From Pseudomonadales bacterium (GTDB taxonomy: Bacteria; Pseudomonadota; Gammaproteobacteria; Pseudomonadales; Pseudohongiellaceae), in contig JAJEGU010000076.1 of assembly GCA_022819645.1 (NCBI GenBank), forward strand, positions 1-45,314: 45,314 bases of DNA, read 5' to 3'. The notes beneath the pieces were generated by a model. It was given only the letters and a program-made list of their open reading frames with translations. It did not search any database and had not been told where the DNA came from. The position numbers were made by a program, and so were the translations under genes. Within the stretch, counting starts at the first letter, position 1; each line of letters starts with the position of its first letter. This document shows positions 8,211-16,020 of this stretch, piece by piece.

Positions 8211-9383
8211 ATGAGCCCCACATTTGATCTTGCCGCGGAGCTGATCCGCCGTCCTTCGATTTCGCCGGATGACGCCGGCTGCCAGAGGATGTTGCGCCGG
8301 CGGCTCGAAGGCGCGGGCTTTCACTGCGAGGACATGCCCTTCGGCGAAGTGAGCAATCTCTGGGCCACCATCGGCAAATCCGGCCCACTGCTGGTACTCG
8401 CCGGACACACCGACGTGGTGCCGCCGGGGCCCCTCTCCGCCTGGCAAAGCGATCCTTTCGCGCCCAGCGTTCGCGACGGCAGGCTGTATGGCCGCGGCGC
8501 GGCGGACATGAAAGGTGCCGTGGCCGCCATGGTCACCGCGGCCGAGTCCTTTCTCGCGGCCGCGAGCCTCAACTGCCGCATCGGCTTTCTGATCACCAGC
8601 GACGAGGAAGCCGCCGCCGTGGACGGCACCGCGAAAGTGATCGACGAGTTGCAGCGCCGCCGCGAGCGGATCGATTATTGCCTCATCGGCGAGCCATCCT
8701 GCGTGGCAAGGCTGGGCGACACCATCAAGATCGGTCGCCGTGGCTCCATCAACGGACTGCTCACCGTCCGGGGACTGCAGGGTCATGTCGCCTATCCCCA
8801 CAAATCCATCAATCCCATTCACCAGGTGCTTCCTGCCCTGCAGGCACTGGTGGAGGAGAAATGGGATCAGGGCAGCGGCGCTTTTCCGCCCACCTGCCTG
8901 CAGATTTCCAATATCCGCGCCGGAACCGGCGCCGACAACGTGATACCCGGTGAGATGGAACTGCGTTTCAACCTGCGCTACTCCACCGCCATCACCGCCG
9001 GCCAGATCCGGGAGCGGGTCGCGGCCCTGCTCGAAACGGCGGGGCTTGAGCATGACCTGCGCTGGCACGAATCGGGAAAGCCCTTTCTCACCGAAAGCAA
9101 TGCATTCCGCGGGCTGGTGGACCAGTGCATCGAGGGGGAACTTGGCCTGCGACCGGAACACAGCGCCAGCGGCGGCACCTCGGACGGGCGTTTCATCGCC
9201 CCCACCGGCGCCGAAGTGGTGGAATTCGGCCCCTGCAACGAGAGTATTCACCGGGTGGATGAGAATATCGCCCTGGACGAACTCGACGACCTCGCGCGGG
9301 TGTATCAGCGCATTCTCGAGCAGTTCAATCTACGGTTCGCGCCAGATAGACATCAAAGCGGCTCAAGCGGCCGCGATAGCTGA
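8211..9383 (+). CDS. dapE: Succinyl-diaminopimelate desuccinylase
   Basis: DapE hydrolyses N-succinyl-LL-diaminopimelate to LL-diaminopimelate and succinate, completing the branch with DapD. It is an M20-type dizinc peptidase. Metal ligands and catalytic residues appear in LAGHTDVVPPG (His, Asp), YGRGAADMKGA (Asp), SDEEAAAVDGT (catalytic Glu pair) and FGPCNESIHRVDE (His). The ATG at 8211 follows GGAG and starts at the conserved N-terminus; an earlier in-frame start at 8190 adds non-conserved residues. The last 59 bases overlap the 3' end of rsmJ on the opposite strand. The C-terminus is somewhat longer than usual. Confidence 0.95.
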   Translation: MSPTFDLAAELIRRPSISPDDAGCQRMLRRRLEGAGFHCEDMPFGEVSNLWATIGKSGPLLVLAGHTDVVPPGPLSAWQSDPFAPSVRDGRLYGRGAADMKGAVAAMVTAAESFLAAASLNCRIGFLITSDEEAAAVDGTAKVIDELQRRRERIDYCLIGEPSCVARLGDTIKIGRRGSINGLLTVRGLQGHVAYPHKSINPIHQVLPALQALVEEKWDQGSGAFPPTCLQISNIRAGTGADNVIPGEMELRFNLRYSTAITAGQIRERVAALLETAGLEHDLRWHESGKPFLTESNAFRGLVDQCIEGELGLRPEHSASGGTSDGRFIAPTGAEVVEFGPCNESIHRVDENIALDELDDLARVYQRILEQFNLRFAPDRHQSGSSGRDS

Positions 9384-10113
9384 AGTCCGGCTTGCTGTCA
9401 TTCATCCAGCCCTCCCGGGAAGGGCGTTTCACCACCACCCTGGCCCGGGCAAGGCCCAGCGCCCTCGGCAGCAATTCGGACGCCGCGGAATCCCGTGAAT
9501 CCCGGCTGGATTCCGCCTGATTCACCAGCCGCTGCAGAAAGGCCATCTCCTTCTTGCTCCGGGCCCGTTTTTCGGGCTTGGGGAACATGGGGTCCAGATA
9601 CACCGCATCGAAGCGCCCATTTGCTTTCCAGCCGAGGAAATCCGCCTGCTCCAGCGTCATGCCGGCAATCGTGGGCGCCAGATCCGGGTTTTCCCCGGCG
9701 CGCCGCATGCCATCGGCGAGCAAGGCATGCGCCACGGGATGACGTTCCAGCATCCTGACCCGCTTGCCCGCGCTGGCCATGAGAAAAGCGTCGCGGCCCA
9801 GCCCGGCGGTGGCGTCGAGCACTGTCTGGCAATTCCCGAGCGCCCGCAGCAGATTCTGCCCGCGCAAGGAATCCCGGGACCGCCGCTGAATCGCCCCGGC
9901 GGAAAAATCCACCCGTACCGGAGCCGTTTTCGGCTCCCCGATAGCAACCAGGCCGAGCCCGGCGCCATTGAATCGCAATAAAAGCCCATCCCCGCATTGC
10001 CTGCCATGCAGGGGGTGCCACATGCTTGTCCCACTCCCGCCATCCGGCTCGCTCGAGGCCACTTGTACCGCAAGCCTGGAAGAAATTTCGAGACCACGCT
10101 TCACTTCGCGCAA
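9325..10113 (-). CDS. rsmJ: 16S rRNA (guanine1516-N2)-methyltransferase
   Basis: This SAM-dependent enzyme methylates G1516 of 16S rRNA. The SAM motif DATAGLGRDAFLMAS, then VRMLERHPVAHALLADGM, the catalytic YLDPMFP and the late RVVVKRP are all family hallmarks. The 5' end is uncertain. The longest frame uses TTG at 10113, GTG is available at 10104, and the first ATG at 10023 would cut the N-terminal region to about 38 residues before VDFSAGA, shorter than usual. The early start falls in a sequence resembling a repeat fragment (CTTCACTTCGCGCAAGATGA). It is convergent with dapE, with a 59-base antisense overlap. Confidence 0.9.
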   Translation of the reverse strand: MREVKRGLEISSRLAVQVASSEPDGGSGTSMWHPLHGRQCGDGLLLRFNGAGLGLVAIGEPKTAPVRVDFSAGAIQRRSRDSLRGQNLLRALGNCQTVLDATAGLGRDAFLMASAGKRVRMLERHPVAHALLADGMRRAGENPDLAPTIAGMTLEQADFLGWKANGRFDAVYLDPMFPKPEKRARSKKEMAFLQRLVNQAESSRDSRDSAASELLPRALGLARARVVVKRPSREGWMNDSKPDFSYRGRLSRFDVYLARTVD

Positions 10114-10166
10114 GATGACAGATACATCGCGCTGCTCTTTGGGTATTCCCTGAAAGTTCCCTTCCT

Positions 10167-10243
10167 GGAATTTCTCATTATCGCACTCTATGAGCCTGCG
10201 TCGCAGGCTCCTATGCCGCAGGGATCTACGGCTTGATCAGAGC
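10167..10243. repeat. Modular intergenic repeat (family 3, copy 1, with family-1 hairpin)
   Basis: Read on the minus strand it has block A GCTCTGATCAAG (10243-10232), block B CCCTGCGGCA (10223-10214), a short hairpin GAGCCTGCG/CGCAGGCTC (10192-10210, a shortened family-1 palindrome), then block C GCGATAATGAGAAATTCC (10184-10167). The same blocks in the same order, with different hairpins between B and C, occur at 45176-45304. Block A covers the stop codon of the oxidoreductase gene. Confidence 0.65.
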
Positions 10244-11229
10244 GCAACAACCACCTTGCCGAAGTTTTCGCCTCGCATGAGGCGGCAGAACGCTTCCGGA
10301 GCGCTTTCGAGGCCCTGGCTGCTGTCCTCGCGCTGATGGATTCTCCCCTCCCGCAGCAGGGGCAGGCAGTTGCGAACGTATTCGCCGCGCCGCGACTCGT
10401 AGTCGTAGACGACCAACCCGCTGACCTGCGCCCGCCTGGCAATCAGCAGGCCCGGCGGCGGGCCCGGGTCGCGCTCGGGACGATTGTATTCGGCCATGAG
10501 TCCGCAGAGCACGATGCGACCATAGTTTGCGAGATGGGCGCAGGCGGTGTGCAGCAGACCGCCGCCAACCAGGTCGAAATAGACGTTGATTCCCGCTGGG
10601 CAAAGTTCCCCGAGCCTTGCGTCGATATCATCGGTACGCCGGTTGATGCAGGCTTCAACCCCAAGAGACTCCGTCGCGAAGCGGCATTTTTCCGGCGAGC
10701 CGGCAATGCCGATGACTCTTGCGCCGCGCAGGGCGCAGAACTGCGCGGCGGCGGAGCCAACGGCGCCGGTCACCGCGGGAATCAGTACGCAGTCACCCTC
10801 TCCAACCCCGGCCTGCCAGACCATGCCGGCCCAGGCCGTCAAGCCGGTCATGCCAAGAATCGACAAAGCGTAGGACGGCGGAGTGATCTCTTCGTCCAGC
10901 AACCGCGCCTCCCCGGCCGCGTGAGCCGAGTATTCCCGCCAGCCGCCCATGCAACGCGCCAGCCTCCCGGCCGGCAGTTCCGGCGAATCCGAACGCAGCA
11001 CTTCGCTGACGGTTTCCCCTCCCATGACTTCGCCGGGCGCCACAGCGCCGGAAGGATGCCGGCCGGCGACCTGGCTGCGCATATAGGGATCGAGAGAAAG
11101 AAAGCGGGTTCGACATAGCACGCCCCCCGCCGGCATTTCCGGTAGCGGCGCCTCGCGCAAGGCGAAGTCCTCCGGCACGGGTACTCCGTCGGGTTTGTTG
11201 ACGAGAATGATCTGGCGATTAGTCGGCAA
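10237..11229 (-). CDS. NADP-dependent oxidoreductase, COG2130/curcumin-reductase type
   Basis: This is a 330-residue member of the medium-chain dehydrogenase/reductase superfamily, zinc-independent type, which reduces carbon-carbon double bonds of enones and similar compounds with NADPH. The N-terminal segment NRQIILVNKPDGVP and LSLDPYMRSQVAG are typical of this subfamily. The Rossmann motif is AVTGAVGSAAAQFCALRGA, and the end FGKVVVAL is also typical. The start is a TTG at 11229 placed exactly where the family begins; no strong ribosome binding site is visible. The true substrate cannot be read from the sequence. Both gene ends abut repeat or repeat-like sequence. Confidence 0.85.
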   Translation of the reverse strand: MPTNRQIILVNKPDGVPVPEDFALREAPLPEMPAGGVLCRTRFLSLDPYMRSQVAGRHPSGAVAPGEVMGGETVSEVLRSDSPELPAGRLARCMGGWREYSAHAAGEARLLDEEITPPSYALSILGMTGLTAWAGMVWQAGVGEGDCVLIPAVTGAVGSAAAQFCALRGARVIGIAGSPEKCRFATESLGVEACINRRTDDIDARLGELCPAGINVYFDLVGGGLLHTACAHLANYGRIVLCGLMAEYNRPERDPGPPPGLLIARRAQVSGLVVYDYESRRGEYVRNCLPLLREGRIHQREDSSQGLESAPEAFCRLMRGENFGKVVVAL

Positions 11230-11302
11230 TTTGGATCACGTCATTCCGGGGCTCGCAAAACGGGAGTCGGTTCGAAGCCACAGATCTTGGCAACCAAGTA
11301 TT

Positions 11303-11327
11303 CTCTGACTTGATCAGAGCTTCCCTA
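11303..11327. repeat. Family-3 repeat fragment (block A with hairpin)
   Basis: This 25-base segment is an exact reverse complement of 45176-45200. It forms a small hairpin (CTCTGA/TCAGAG) and includes the TAG stop codon of the CpeT-like gene, so it may also serve as its terminator. The rest of the 11230-11324 gap shows nothing else I can name. Confidence 0.7.
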
Positions 11328-12332
11328 AATATCTTCGGCGGTCATCCCCACCTGCAGCCACCCCAGATTGATGCCGACCCGGTCGGCGCCGGGATTGGCC
11401 CAGGAATAGGCCACGGTCTCGCCGGTTGCAGAATCGAGAATGCCGAGCTTGAGCACCGCCACCCGGGTATTCTGGTAGGTCAGCCGGGCCAGTTCGACGC
11501 TGTAGCCAGTCTCATCGCCATCGGCGGTAACCAGCGGCACGACCTGCCCTTCATTATGCAGGCGCAGGTCGGGCACGAGCAGCATTTCATCTGGATCTTC
11601 CGAATCCGGGGCAAAGACGCCGCGGCGGACCGCGCCCCAGCCATCAAATTGCCGCACCTTGCGGTTGCGATGGGGCTCTTCCCTGCCGAACAGCATATTG
11701 CCGTCCTCATCGTAGGCCTTGTCGCCGATCCAGATTTCGTCCGCGGTCAGGCGCAGGGTATCGGTAATATAGACATTCTGCTCCATGGCCCCGGAATAGT
11801 AGAAGCAGGCGCCCTCATCCATTTCGCCGATATAGTGATCCCCGGCAAAACTCCAATAGACATTGCAGCCGGGCACATTGCGCAGTTCGGCGGACGCGAG
11901 GTCCCTCAGCAATGAGGGGTCGCGGTCGGCGTAGCGGTACTTTTCCTCGTCGAGGAAACTGTGGATGGCGAGTTCGATGGCGCCGCGGTCCTCGTTCACG
12001 CTGAACTCGTACAGGCGCTGGCGGTAGACATTCTCGTAGTCGCGGCCGAGATATTGCTTGATGAAATAAGTGTGCTCGCCGACGGCCGGGGCAGGCGCCG
12101 GCATGAAGATGTGATGGATGTGTTCGTGCCGATCTTCGGGAGCGATGCCGTCTTCGCCCTGCTGCCAGACCTGTTCGTTATTGTCGTATTCACCGGCGAA
12201 CCAGCCGAGAAAATGCGCAAGGTCCTGGCCGAGGACGCCTGCCGGCAGGAAAAGCAAAGCGGCCGAGACGGCAAGGCTTCCCGCCGCGGGCATTGCCAAT
12301 GAGCAGCTTGAGTTTGTGCGGATCGTCTTCAT
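11325..12332 (-). CDS. CpeT/CpcT-like protein with signal peptide
   Basis: Residues about 1-36 look like a Sec signal peptide: basic start, then SLAVSAALLFLPAGVLG. The mature part matches the CpeT/CpcT (DUF1001) lipocalin-like family: FLGWFAGEYDNNEQVW, HIHHIFMPAPAPAVGEHTYF, YRQRLYEFSV, NVPGCNVYWSF and GACFYYSG. In cyanobacteria this family attaches bilins to phycobiliproteins, but relatives occur in non-photosynthetic bacteria with unknown roles, and nothing here suggests photosynthesis. At 335 residues it is longer than the usual roughly 200. The extra C-terminal part (about 235-335) has a beta-rich look and no recognised motif. Function unknown; the export prediction is an inference. Confidence 0.75.
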   Translation of the reverse strand: MKTIRTNSSCSLAMPAAGSLAVSAALLFLPAGVLGQDLAHFLGWFAGEYDNNEQVWQQGEDGIAPEDRHEHIHHIFMPAPAPAVGEHTYFIKQYLGRDYENVYRQRLYEFSVNEDRGAIELAIHSFLDEEKYRYADRDPSLLRDLASAELRNVPGCNVYWSFAGDHYIGEMDEGACFYYSGAMEQNVYITDTLRLTADEIWIGDKAYDEDGNMLFGREEPHRNRKVRQFDGWGAVRRGVFAPDSEDPDEMLLVPDLRLHNEGQVVPLVTADGDETGYSVELARLTYQNTRVAVLKLGILDSATGETVAYSWANPGADRVGINLGWLQVGMTAEDI

Positions 12333-12403
12333 TGCGATGTACCCCGTGGTCCGGTCGGGTGAGACGGGACTTCAAATATGCCGGATTGCTTTGTATTATT
12401 GCT

Positions 12404-12423
12404 TTGTCCTATTGATAGGTCAA
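12404..12423. promoter_or_regulatory. Candidate operator dyad upstream of leuC
   Basis: The 20-base sequence at 12404-12423 is an imperfect inverted repeat (8 of 10 positions pair, core CCTAT-TG-ATAGG) in the AT-rich gap between the divergent CpeT-like gene and leuC. An AATATA run follows at 12422-12427 and could be a -10 box. If so, transcription would begin near 12433 and translation more likely at ATG 12484. Confidence 0.35.
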
Positions 12424-12483
12424 TATATCTAAATGGATCCTGCAGGACCAGAGCCGCGGTCGCGGCGTCTCGAAGCCACCGAC

Positions 12484-13881
12484 ATGCCTGCCACATTGTT
12501 CGAAAAGCTCTGGAATCTTCATGAAATCGCCGATCTCGGCGACCGTGACTGCCTGATCCATATCGACCGGATCTTTCTTCACGAACGCACCGGCAGCATC
12601 GCCCTGCGCAGCCTGGAACAGGAAGGACGCAGGGTGCGCGCTCCCCACCGCGTGTTCTGCACCATGGACCATATCGTGGACACCCGGCCCGGCCGGGGCG
12701 ACATTTCCCTGGCGCCACACGGCCGCGAGTTCATCGAGGCGACCCGGCAAAGCGCCAGGCGGGCGGGAATTCACCTGTTTGATATCGACGATCCCCGCCA
12801 GGGCATTTCCCATGTGGTCGCCGCCGAGAACGGCATCGTTCTGCCGGGCATGAGCGCGGTCTGCCCGGACAGCCATACCTGCACCCTCGGCGCCCTCGGC
12901 GCCCTGGCCTGGGGAATCGGCTCCACCGAGGCCGAACACGCCCTGGCCACGAGCTGCCTGCGGGCAAGCCGCCCCCGGGCCATGCGGGTCAACTTTATGG
13001 GCGAAACCGCGCCGGGAGTGACCGCCAAGGACATGATTCTGCACCTGATCGCCAGTTTCGGCAGCCGGTCGGGCCGGGGTTATGCAGTGGAATTCGCCGG
13101 CCCCGCCGTATCCGCCCTGAGCATGGACGGACGCTTTACCCTGTGTAACATGGCCGTGGAAATGGGCGCATTCACTGGCATGATCGCCCCGGACGAACGC
13201 ACGATCGCCTATGTTCAAAACACCGCCCTGGCCCCGCGAGGGCCGCTGGCGGAGCAGGCCGAATTCCATTGGCGCCAATTGCGCAGCGATACCGGCGCCG
13301 AATTCGATCTGGAACTGGAAATCGACTGCGCCCGCATCGCGCCCGCGGTTACCTGGGGCACCAATCCGGAACAAATGGCGAACATCGGCGGCAAAGTGCC
13401 GTCGCCCGACGCATTCGAGGATCCGCAGAAATCCCTGGCCGCCAGCCATGCGCTGGATTACATGGGCCTGAAACCCGGCACGCCGCTGGATTCGATCCGG
13501 ATCGACGCCGCATTTCTCGGCTCCTGCACCAACAATCGCATCAGCGACCTGCGGGCCGCCGCGAACTACCTGCGCAACAGAAAAATCGCGCCCTGGGTGC
13601 AAGCCCTGTGCGTTCCCGGTTCAGGGGCGGTCAAACGGGAAGCCGAAGCCGAAGGGCTCCACGAGATTTTCCGGAACGCGGGATTCGAATGGCGCGAAGC
13701 CGGCTGTTCGCTCTGCTTCCACGCCGGCGGCGAATCCTTCGGCGGCAAAAGGGTGATTTCCTCCACCAACCGCAATTTCCAGGGCCGCCAGGGGCCCGGC
13801 GCCCGCACCCATCTCGCCAGTCCGCTCACCGTGGCGGCCTCGGCCTGCCGGGGCTATATCAGCGCGGCGGAGGCGTCATGA
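12484..13881 (+). CDS. leuC: LeuC-type large subunit of an isopropylmalate/citraconate-type dehydratase
   Basis: This is an aconitase-superfamily large subunit carrying the [4Fe-4S] ligands: Cys in LGSCTNNRISDLRAA and the Cys-x-x-Cys of AGCSLCFHAGG. The N-terminus MPATLFEKLWNLHEI matches LeuC, as do TMDHIVDT and SSTNRNFQGRQGPGARTHLA. I chose ATG 12484 because it aligns with the family start; ATG 12433 would add 17 unconserved residues and lacks a ribosome binding site. LeuC/LeuD normally interconvert 2- and 3-isopropylmalate, but the same pair can act on citraconate and citramalate. There is no leuB or leuA nearby, and catabolic genes follow, so a role outside leucine synthesis is possible. 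It is coupled to leuD by ATGA. Confidence 0.85.
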   Translation: MPATLFEKLWNLHEIADLGDRDCLIHIDRIFLHERTGSIALRSLEQEGRRVRAPHRVFCTMDHIVDTRPGRGDISLAPHGREFIEATRQSARRAGIHLFDIDDPRQGISHVVAAENGIVLPGMSAVCPDSHTCTLGALGALAWGIGSTEAEHALATSCLRASRPRAMRVNFMGETAPGVTAKDMILHLIASFGSRSGRGYAVEFAGPAVSALSMDGRFTLCNMAVEMGAFTGMIAPDERTIAYVQNTALAPRGPLAEQAEFHWRQLRSDTGAEFDLELEIDCARIAPAVTWGTNPEQMANIGGKVPSPDAFEDPQKSLAASHALDYMGLKPGTPLDSIRIDAAFLGSCTNNRISDLRAAANYLRNRKIAPWVQALCVPGSGAVKREAEAEGLHEIFRNAGFEWREAGCSLCFHAGGESFGGKRVISSTNRNFQGRQGPGARTHLASPLTVAASACRGYISAAEAS

Positions 13882-14531
13882 CGCATTCGCAGACACAGGT
13901 GTTCCATCATGGCATCGCCGCGCCGCTGCTCAGGCCCAATATCGATACCGACGCCATCATCCCTTCCCGGGAGATTTCCCGGGTATCGAAGAAAGGGCTG
14001 GGCGAGTCGATGTTCGCCGGCTGGCGCTATCTTTCGACCCGGGTTTCAACACAGGGCCGGGAGCCCGACCCGAATTTCATCCTGAATCGGGAAGCCTATC
14101 AAGGAACCAGCATTCTGCTCGCCGGCGACAATTTCGGTTGCGGCTCTTCCCGGGAGCACGCGGTCTGGGCGCTGAAGGATTTTGGCATCCGCGCGATTCT
14201 GGCGCCCTCCTTCGGCGGCATCTTTTTCAATAACTGCGCCCTGAACGGCATTCTCGCCATTGAGCTGGAAGAGGCCGAAATTCAACGACTTGCTGATTGG
14301 GTGCAGGTAGACCCCCGCGCTAATTTGCTGCAAATCGACCTGGCCGCACAGCAAATCCTTTGGCGGGAAGGCGAGAAAACCGGTTTCGCCATCGAACCGG
14401 CCCGGCGCGGCCTGCTCCTCGAAGGGCTCGACAGCATCGCCGCCACCTTGCGCCAGGAAGACGCCATCGCGGCTTTCGAAAAAACGGACCGGGAACGCAG
14501 ACCCTGGGTTTACCAAGTACCCAACGATTAG
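13878..14531 (+). CDS. leuD: LeuD-type small subunit of the dehydratase
   Basis: This 217-residue aconitase swivel-domain protein forms the heterodimer with the upstream product. Family motifs are NIDTDAIIPSRE, LLAGDNFGCGSSREHAVWAL and APSFGGIFFNNCALNGIL. Standard proteobacterial LeuD proteins usually read IIPKQFLK after the DTD motif. The IIPSREISRVSKKGL variant here suggests a separate subgroup, perhaps with another substrate loop; this is a recollection, not an alignment. The ATG overlaps the leuC stop. The gap to the convergent ATPase gene (14532-14640) shows nothing further. Confidence 0.85.
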   Translation: MTHSQTQVFHHGIAAPLLRPNIDTDAIIPSREISRVSKKGLGESMFAGWRYLSTRVSTQGREPDPNFILNREAYQGTSILLAGDNFGCGSSREHAVWALKDFGIRAILAPSFGGIFFNNCALNGILAIELEEAEIQRLADWVQVDPRANLLQIDLAAQQILWREGEKTGFAIEPARRGLLLEGLDSIAATLRQEDAIAAFEKTDRERRPWVYQVPND

Positions 14532-14640
14532 CCCGGATACTCTATGGAGTGACTAAATCTGGCGGGGAATCTTCGGTTTCGTGTCCTTTTAGCCCAGTTC
14601 CAATATGGTATCGTCAGAGTTTAGCCATCGAATTACCATA

Positions 14641-15924
14641 TCAGATCGGCGTCGTCGCCGCCGGCAGCGCCCGCAGATAGTCCCCCAGGGATGGAATCGG
14701 AATCCGGTAGTGATCCGGCAGTTCCCGATCCGGGGCCAGCAGGCCGGCATGCAGGGCGTCGGTGAGAAAATCCTCCATGGACTCCCCCGTTCTCCCGCGA
14801 ACCTCCCCGGTAAGCGAATCGATTCCGTCCCAGGCCAATACGCCGCCGTTCCTTTCCATGGCCAGGGCGAGGTCCCGGTAAATCCAGTAGCGGCCCGAGG
14901 CGGCTTCCAGCCGACCGGCATAATATTCCCGCTTGTATGCCTCCCCGGCCGCCGCGGCCTCGTCCAGATGCGCCGCATCGATCCGCCCGCCGTTGGCCCG
15001 GATGACGCGGCTCGCCGCGATCGCGACACAGTTGATATGCTGCGGCCAGCCCTGGGACAACTCGGCGAGCCGGTCCACCCAGGCATCCCGGTGTTCCGGA
15101 GCCCCCGTAAAACCGTAGGCTCCGAACACATCCCGAATCGCGCGGGCGGAATCTTCATGCGGCAGGGGTTCCAGGGTTACCACCCGCCCCCTGGCGAATC
15201 CGGACAGGCCGCAACGGCGCAGTACGCGCGTGGTGTCGCTCAGGCCGAAAAACGCCGCCACCAGGGGAATACCCTGGGGGTCCCGGTGAAGACAGTCCAG
15301 CAAGCCCTTCGTATCGCCGGAAACCGGCGTGTTCTGGGCTTCGTCCACGCAGATAACGATGTGGAACCTGGCCAACAGCGGCGCGGCATTCTGGAACACC
15401 CAACTGGCCGGCGCCTCTTCATCCCTCCGCCCTCCCACCGACAGCCCCAATGCTCCGCCACCGCGCTCGGAAAGCTCATGAAACAGATTTCCGGCAAGGT
15501 CAAGGAGATCGTCCAGCGCCTTGACTACAGATGTCCTGGAAGCCATCCCCCGGAGGCGTTCACTTTCCGTGCCAGCGGCATTGACCATGGCCCTGACTAC
15601 CGCAACAGGAGATTTCAGGATGTCGGGATTCAAGGCAAGCGCCACCCAGGGCGCCTCGGGGGTCGAATGGCGCCGCACCGCTTCGAGGCATTCTTCCATC
15701 AGCGCCGACTTGCCGGCGCCCGGAGCGCCCTGGAAGACCATCGTGCCGCCGCCGACCCGGCCGTCATGGAGACTGCCCGCCGCCCTGCGAAAGACATCGA
15801 ACTCCGCATCGCGCCCGCGGAAGAACGGCTCGCGGCCGACTTCGGAACGGTCGGTCTGGTCCAGCCAGGTTTCCAGCGGCAGGGGATCGGCCGGCGGCGG
15901 CTTCGGAAAGGGTCTCTCGTTCAT
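14641..15924 (-). CDS. Orphan P-loop ATPase (AAA/STAND-like)
   Basis: The 427-residue protein has Walker A FQGAPGAGKSALMEE (about residues 68-82) and Walker B HIVICVDEAQN. It continues with a sensor-like LVAAFFGLSDT and a C-terminal helical region, as in ORC/STAND-type ATPases. The N-terminal FFRGRDAEFDVFRRA is the type that precedes such ATPase domains. I chose ATG 15924 (MNERPFPKPP) over the upstream 15981 because the extra residues are Cys- and His-rich and unlike the family. No effector domain, membrane segment or DNA-binding motif is visible. It stands alone between leuD and the CoA-transferase gene. Function unknown. Confidence 0.75.
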   Translation of the reverse strand: MNERPFPKPPPADPLPLETWLDQTDRSEVGREPFFRGRDAEFDVFRRAAGSLHDGRVGGGTMVFQGAPGAGKSALMEECLEAVRRHSTPEAPWVALALNPDILKSPVAVVRAMVNAAGTESERLRGMASRTSVVKALDDLLDLAGNLFHELSERGGGALGLSVGGRRDEEAPASWVFQNAAPLLARFHIVICVDEAQNTPVSGDTKGLLDCLHRDPQGIPLVAAFFGLSDTTRVLRRCGLSGFARGRVVTLEPLPHEDSARAIRDVFGAYGFTGAPEHRDAWVDRLAELSQGWPQHINCVAIAASRVIRANGGRIDAAHLDEAAAAGEAYKREYYAGRLEAASGRYWIYRDLALAMERNGGVLAWDGIDSLTGEVRGRTGESMEDFLTDALHAGLLAPDRELPDHYRIPIPSLGDYLRALPAATTPI

Positions 15925-16020
15925 TCGGGCAATGTTACTGCAAGCGTGGGATTCATGGTACTTGCAGCCTGTCCAGCGCAATTTTTCCTATGGTTTTTCG
16001 ATGATCGCCCTTGCCGGTGG

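Noticed and set aside
11260..11290. GGTTCGAAGCC resembling a tRNA T-arm
   Set aside because: No acceptor, anticodon or D-arm could be paired around it.
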